Shown piece after piece: positions 59,666 to 64,000 of a stretch of 64,000 bases of DNA. Made by a program: the position numbers and the translations under genes. The notes below the pieces were generated by a model. That model searched no databases, was not told the origin of the DNA, and was given only the letters and a program-made list of their open reading frames with translations. Source of the DNA: Isoetes taiwanensis (lineage: Eukaryota; Streptophyta; Lycopodiopsida; Isoetales; Isoetaceae); contig JAJEKV010000136.1 in NCBI GenBank assembly GCA_021234155.1, forward strand, positions 248,001 to 312,000. The letters run 5' to 3'. The number at the start of each line of letters is the position of its first letter. The stretch's first letter is position 1.

Positions 59666-60515
59666 CATTTGAAAAGGTTTAGTGCAGATGTCTGCCAGTT
59701 GATTCCTCACATTTTTTTCTCACATATACACACCAAAATCATGTGGACTTCTAACAATCTCCTGTCGTGATGAAAAAATAACAAACCTTTCTCCCTATCC
59801 AGCCTGAGCTTCTTACTACTCTTTTCCAAACTTAAGACAAATGTCCTCGAGGCCCACACATTCAAGAGCCATTACAATTGTGCTTTAGATACCACACATA
59901 GCAGTTCTTTATGTCTTTGGACACCATCTCGCCTTGCTTTAATAGCCCAATCGGGTTAAAGTGCACACAATCGATGTCAAAGCTGTGCTTCTAAATGTTG
60001 AACCGGAATAAGAGTGTACATGGTAAAACCACAGGGATTTAACAAAATAAAACATTAGTTAAGTACGTGATTCTAAACTCAGTCATTGTTGGCTTAACAA
60101 GGATGAAGGTGCTATTACGTAGCTCAAATATCAAGGTTATGCCTTTTCTTTTGCAGATCCTCCATGGCCATAAGAGTACATGTGATGTTGCTTCATGTCT
60201 TTAAGCAACCTGCGACTCAACACCACTACAATGCAATTTCCGTCATCTTGAGGCTTACTAGACACAATTATGAGCAAGCACTAAGTCAAGTAATCTATCG
60301 AGCATCAGGATTTTGGTTTGAATAGTGAATAGTAGTCCTGTCTTAAGTGGTGCAATAAGATTGGCAACAAGTCCAGTTTTTCCAAGTTTGATGCATCGTA
60401 CTATCTAAGCCCTAATGCAAGCAAGGTGGTGATCTAATGTTGAATTCAGAATATTATGCAGTAAAATATAAATATATGCAGAGATTTTAGGCTAACCAAG
60501 CCAAAGCATACATAC
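59666..60515. other. Non-coding; weak Copia-like scrap
   Basis: At 59670-59716 (minus) a short VRNQLADICTKPF resembles the end of Copia RNase H, but it is too short to establish. Nothing else is supported. Confidence 0.25.
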
Positions 60516-60763
60516 CTCTTTTCTGCTTTCAATTCTGAAAAGGAAATACCAAGAATATGCTCTCTAGGCTCCCATACTCCTACGCCATGACATAAAACAT
60601 TTGCCTGCCTCTGCAAATCATTGTCTAATGTTGCTCGTTGAAGAAAGATTATCTCTCTGATTGCATGCCACAAACATGGCAGTGCTCTGTGTTTTGAAGG
60701 CCATCGGAGTATCCAACAAAAAAAACTAGATGATTTGGAACAGACGGGTCTATTGAATTTCAC
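60516..60763 (-). CDS. Possible first exon, unknown gene
   Basis: ATG at 60763 opens 82 codons (includes ALPCLWHAIREIIFLQRATL and GVGVWEPREHILG) ending at a consensus donor AAAGAG/GTATGT at 60516. No following exon can be joined; the LINE/chromovirus complex lies just beyond. Family unknown. Confidence 0.25.
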
Positions 60764-61289
60764 CGTAATGCAGGTGACAAAACTCAGTAGATGAGGATGG
60801 GTACAGAGATGGTTGGTGCAAAAATGTCTGTTTCGAACAAAGGCAAGTCAACACTGCACACGCCATAAACGCCATAGCTTCGGTTAGCAAAGCCTCTTCC
60901 CAGAATTGCAGGAGGCCGGAGGCCAAAAAGGAATTTTGCGGATGTGGTCATGAAAAGCAATTAAGTTTCGATGACGTGGGTGCCCACGTGGACAGACACG
61001 TGGATAGGCTAGATTTTCAGGAAAACTTGCACCTCAAAGGGCATAATTACAACATCTATATTTCTTAGTTCTTTCTTTGCCGGTTATTGGCGGGCTATGG
61101 CGGAGGCACAACCTTTGTTAAAGGGTCTGTTGTGCACTAGCAATATGTTTTAGCTTGGAAGCTTTTGAATCATAGAAGACCCTCAGCTCTAATCATTTGG
61201 TTGGGTCCTCATTTGTTTAGGTAAATTTATTTGCTATTAACCTGGAAGCTTTTAAATCACAGACGACCATTGACTCTAATCATCTCATC
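60764..61289. other. Non-coding
   Basis: No feature beyond repeated phrases (GGAAGCTTTTGAATCA/GGAAGCTTTTAAATCA at 61157 and 61243). Confidence 0.4.
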
Positions 61290-61532
61290 ATGATCAACAT
61301 TAGCAATCTCAAGTTCCCTTTAGAGTTTGGAGTTTGGAAAGTAGGAGAGGATTTAGGCGACTATGACAAGCTATTCGACCGCCCTTTCCTTCACAAGGCA
61401 AAGAGTATTAAGTATTGGGAATGTGATCAATTGACTATCATGAAAGGCACTCTCAATGCCACCATGGATTTAGAAACAGGACAAATCAGCTCGGTGGGGC
61501 ACGTTCAAACTCATTTTCTTTTTAGACAGTGA
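61290..61532 (+). pseudogene. Ty3-type protease C-terminal scrap
   Basis: 80-codon plus-strand frame with DYDKLFDRPFLHKAKSIKYW, which resembles the YDxILGRPFLxxxxA segment at the end of a retroelement aspartic protease (LGRPFL reads LFDRPFL). The catalytic Asp lies outside. Likely a decayed retroelement fragment; a second frame at 61840-62031 may belong to the same remnant. Confidence 0.3.
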
Positions 61533-62031
61533 CTCCGAGGAAGCACAACCAGCAAGAGTCTTGGAAAAAAGAGCATCTAGTGAGAAGATTTTCTGGGGAG
61601 TCTCGTAAGAAAATTTTGAGTCCCAAAACTCAATTCCTGGCGCAAATTCTGCATTACATGCCACCCTGCTAGATCCAGTTCGGTTCAATACAATTTGATT
61701 TACATTATGATCTAGAAGCAATATTGGGGTGGTATTATTTCATTACTAGAATTGAATCTTTATTTCATACTATAATACACTTAGATTTGGGCTAAGTTCA
61801 TTTTGTGAGAAGGAGCAATATTCCCCCCGAGGAAGGGGGGTGGGGTCTTCACTTGGTGCTAAAGATGGGGAGACAAGCTCAAAATTAGCAATAGATCCAA
61901 AGAAATCTCAAGAGTCTCAAGGGCAACACATAATATCACAGATGGTGGACAATGTGGTAATCCAGCATGAAGACAACAAATATGTCTTCCAAGGATATTC
62001 GACACAAAAAGGATGCATCGTACATGGATAG

Positions 62032-64000
62032 AGGAAAGTGCAGGTCTATCTTCACCTGATGATGACCAGGACTTTTAAAGAATTTGATGTAAGAACACTT
62101 GAAAGATAATTTGTTAAAGCTAATGGGGCCATATTGGTCAAAGTAAAAACAGTTGTATTCTTATTGCTACCAGAATCATACTAGATACGATTATGGAGTG
62201 TAATGGATGTTTTATAGACCTTATAGATACAGCAGTGCTCCCAGATGCCAACCATTGGTTTGAACTGCTAACTTTCTTTTGCTCAACTATTTTTAATGAT
62301 TCTGAACTCCTTTCGGTGCATAAATCATGCAACAAACATGTTGCGGGTTCTAATGACACAATATATGAGCAACCCCTTGTACCTGAGGCAATAGTTGTAG
62401 CACAAAATGAAGTGAAGACGGTAGACATGTCTATACAATGAACACTACAACATGGCAGTAAGTTGAAACAGACACATGTGATGGCTCATCACGAGCCTTG
62501 AAACTGCGCATTGTCAGAGTTGTGAAGAGGGAAGAATGACTAGATATGGATAAGATGGCACTTTTTTTGACAGAGATCATGCTCATACAAATAGAGGGCA
62601 ATATATCTACGAGTCAAGTAGGAACAGTCTGACCAAATTGTCTTCGACCTCGGTGCACTTTAGAGATACACTTTCTCAGCTACATGTCTTGTAGCATGGT
62701 AGTCACCTAAAGGGCAATCCACTTTAACTCTATAAAAGAAAGGAAGAGCTAGACAAGGTGAGATAAGCACAAAAGCAAAGAAATGGGCAGTTTACCAGGG
62801 AGGCAAAATTATGATTTAGAAATGTTGGCCTTCTGATCTTGGACTGATTATATGTAGTCTTGTTTCTTCCTCATTTTTTTTACTCAATTTTGTTCTACTT
62901 TATGCAATGATATGACCTTGTTCACTAGTCTGATTGTGGGCTTAATATCCCTGCTCATTGTATCATCCCATTGCTCTTGGTAGTCTCCATGGACATTAAA
63001 ATTGCATTTACCTACCTACCTACCTACCTATCTATCTACGACATGTTTAGAAACATTTGGTTCTTGGGGTAACATCAACGCTTTTTTCTTCTATGTAGCT
63101 AGACTTTGGAACTGCTACATTGGCATTTGTGACTTTTTCAACTTTTCCAAGGCAAGAATGGAACTAATATGAGAAATAATAGGTAACAATGTGAGGTGTA
63201 CCAAAGAAATGGCAAAATATGGTGAATGACATGGCAAAAGTGGCATGATGATGTAATGAAGGATATTTTTTGCAATTCCATGAAATGAGTGGAAAAATGG
63301 CAATCTGCAAAAGTTGACATGGAACATGATGATGTGCCGCTTTAATGGTGATATGTCATGCCAAGTAAGCAAGGCCAACTTTTGACTAGGACAAAAACGA
63401 AGACGTATGCAACTTTGTTTTTTCATGAGGTGATGTGGCAATTTTTTGGTGATATGGCAAGATATAAGTGATGTAGAAATGATGACTAGGCATTTTTGCA
63501 ACAAATGGACAAAGCAAGATGCTCACCACTTGGCTAATGTGCATGTTTGCCACTTGTTTATCATGCATTATGCAACAATAATTCTCATATTTACAATGGT
63601 AGCATATTTATTAAAGTCTAGGGCATGAATCAGGATGGTTATGGATTCAAGTTCTTCAAGTGATGTATGACATCTTGTATGATTATATTTTGTATATGTA
63701 TTACATGCATTTAGTCATGACAGAAAGAGATAGTGGCACTTGCCATAAAATGCAAGGTGATTTACAAACCCAGACTTTCGGTTTGTCACACAGGTTCGTG
63801 TTCATAATTTGTAATGTTCTGTGTTTGCCTGTTTCTCAGATTCGAGGCAGGTTTTTGAAGGACGTTTTCTTATGAAGGATCTTCTTGCATGATGCATTTA
63901 AAGTAATGCATTAGCTGCATCTGCCCTGTCCAAAACCAGGTAGCTCCTAAGCTCAAATTCAGTGCTTGATGGGTGTCTTTTTCCCATTTTTTCCAGCTTG
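62032..64000. other. Non-coding with one microsatellite
   Basis: A (CCTA)5(TCTA)2 run lies at 63011-63038. Between 63170 and 63580 ATGGCA and GATGATGT strings recur irregularly. No supported gene. Confidence 0.45.

Noticed and set aside
59670-59716. Copia RNase H end (VRNQLADICTKPF)
   Set aside because: Only about 14 residues; chance similarity cannot be excluded.

Overview
The window reads as nuclear DNA of a land plant with a large, repeat-rich genome. Signs are tRNA-iMet-primed LTR retrotransposons with the plant-type TGGTATCAGAGC primer site, a chromovirus, LINE and SINE copies, a Tourist-like MITE, a Helitron end, and a few host-type genes with GT-AG introns. A Crypton/DUF3504-like recombinase remnant and a gene with Sfi1-like motifs would suit a seed-free plant such as a fern, but that is inference. 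No bacterial operons, CRISPR arrays or rRNA were seen.

Layout. 1-4646: a plus-strand LTR (3' end at 1464) abuts a minus-strand Ty3/gypsy remnant carrying gag with three zinc knuckles and a protease joined to RNase H without reverse transcriptase; a 5'-truncated LINE (2731-3515) sits inside it. 6562-7640: broken tyrosine-recombinase gene. 8820-11493: four-exon plus-strand host gene, 506 aa. 16669-18596: five-exon minus-strand gene for a 530-aa multi-ubiquitin-like protein. 19707-20560: frameshifted host-type gene remnant. 21480-22700: Helitron 3' terminus and a poly(A)-tailed retrocopy. 25908-37079: complete non-autonomous LTR element (LARD type) with 1.58-kb LTRs, 5-bp target duplication AGATG, PBS, PPT and three copies of a 67-nt hairpin in its leader. 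38773-39668: Tourist-like MITE with TAA target duplication. 41775-41915: tRNA-type SINE. 43770-59665: a minus-strand LINE split by a 13.2-kb minus-strand chromovirus (44800-58033). 59700-64000: mostly non-coding with weak remnants.

Relationships. The three LTR types (1-1464, LARD, chromovirus) share TGTGACG...CGTCACA termini and core blocks, and the LARD and chromovirus share a stem-loop plus double polypurine tract just before the 3' LTR. The LARD is therefore plausibly mobilised by chromovirus proteins of this lineage. The SINE and LINE share a 3' tail, suggesting a similar dependency. The most unusual signals are the LARD hairpin triplet, the chromovirus junction that extends past its LTR to an upstream polypurine tract, and a systematic loss of CAG/CTG in the chromovirus. 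The last looks more like a methylation-linked base-calling artefact than ordinary mutation.
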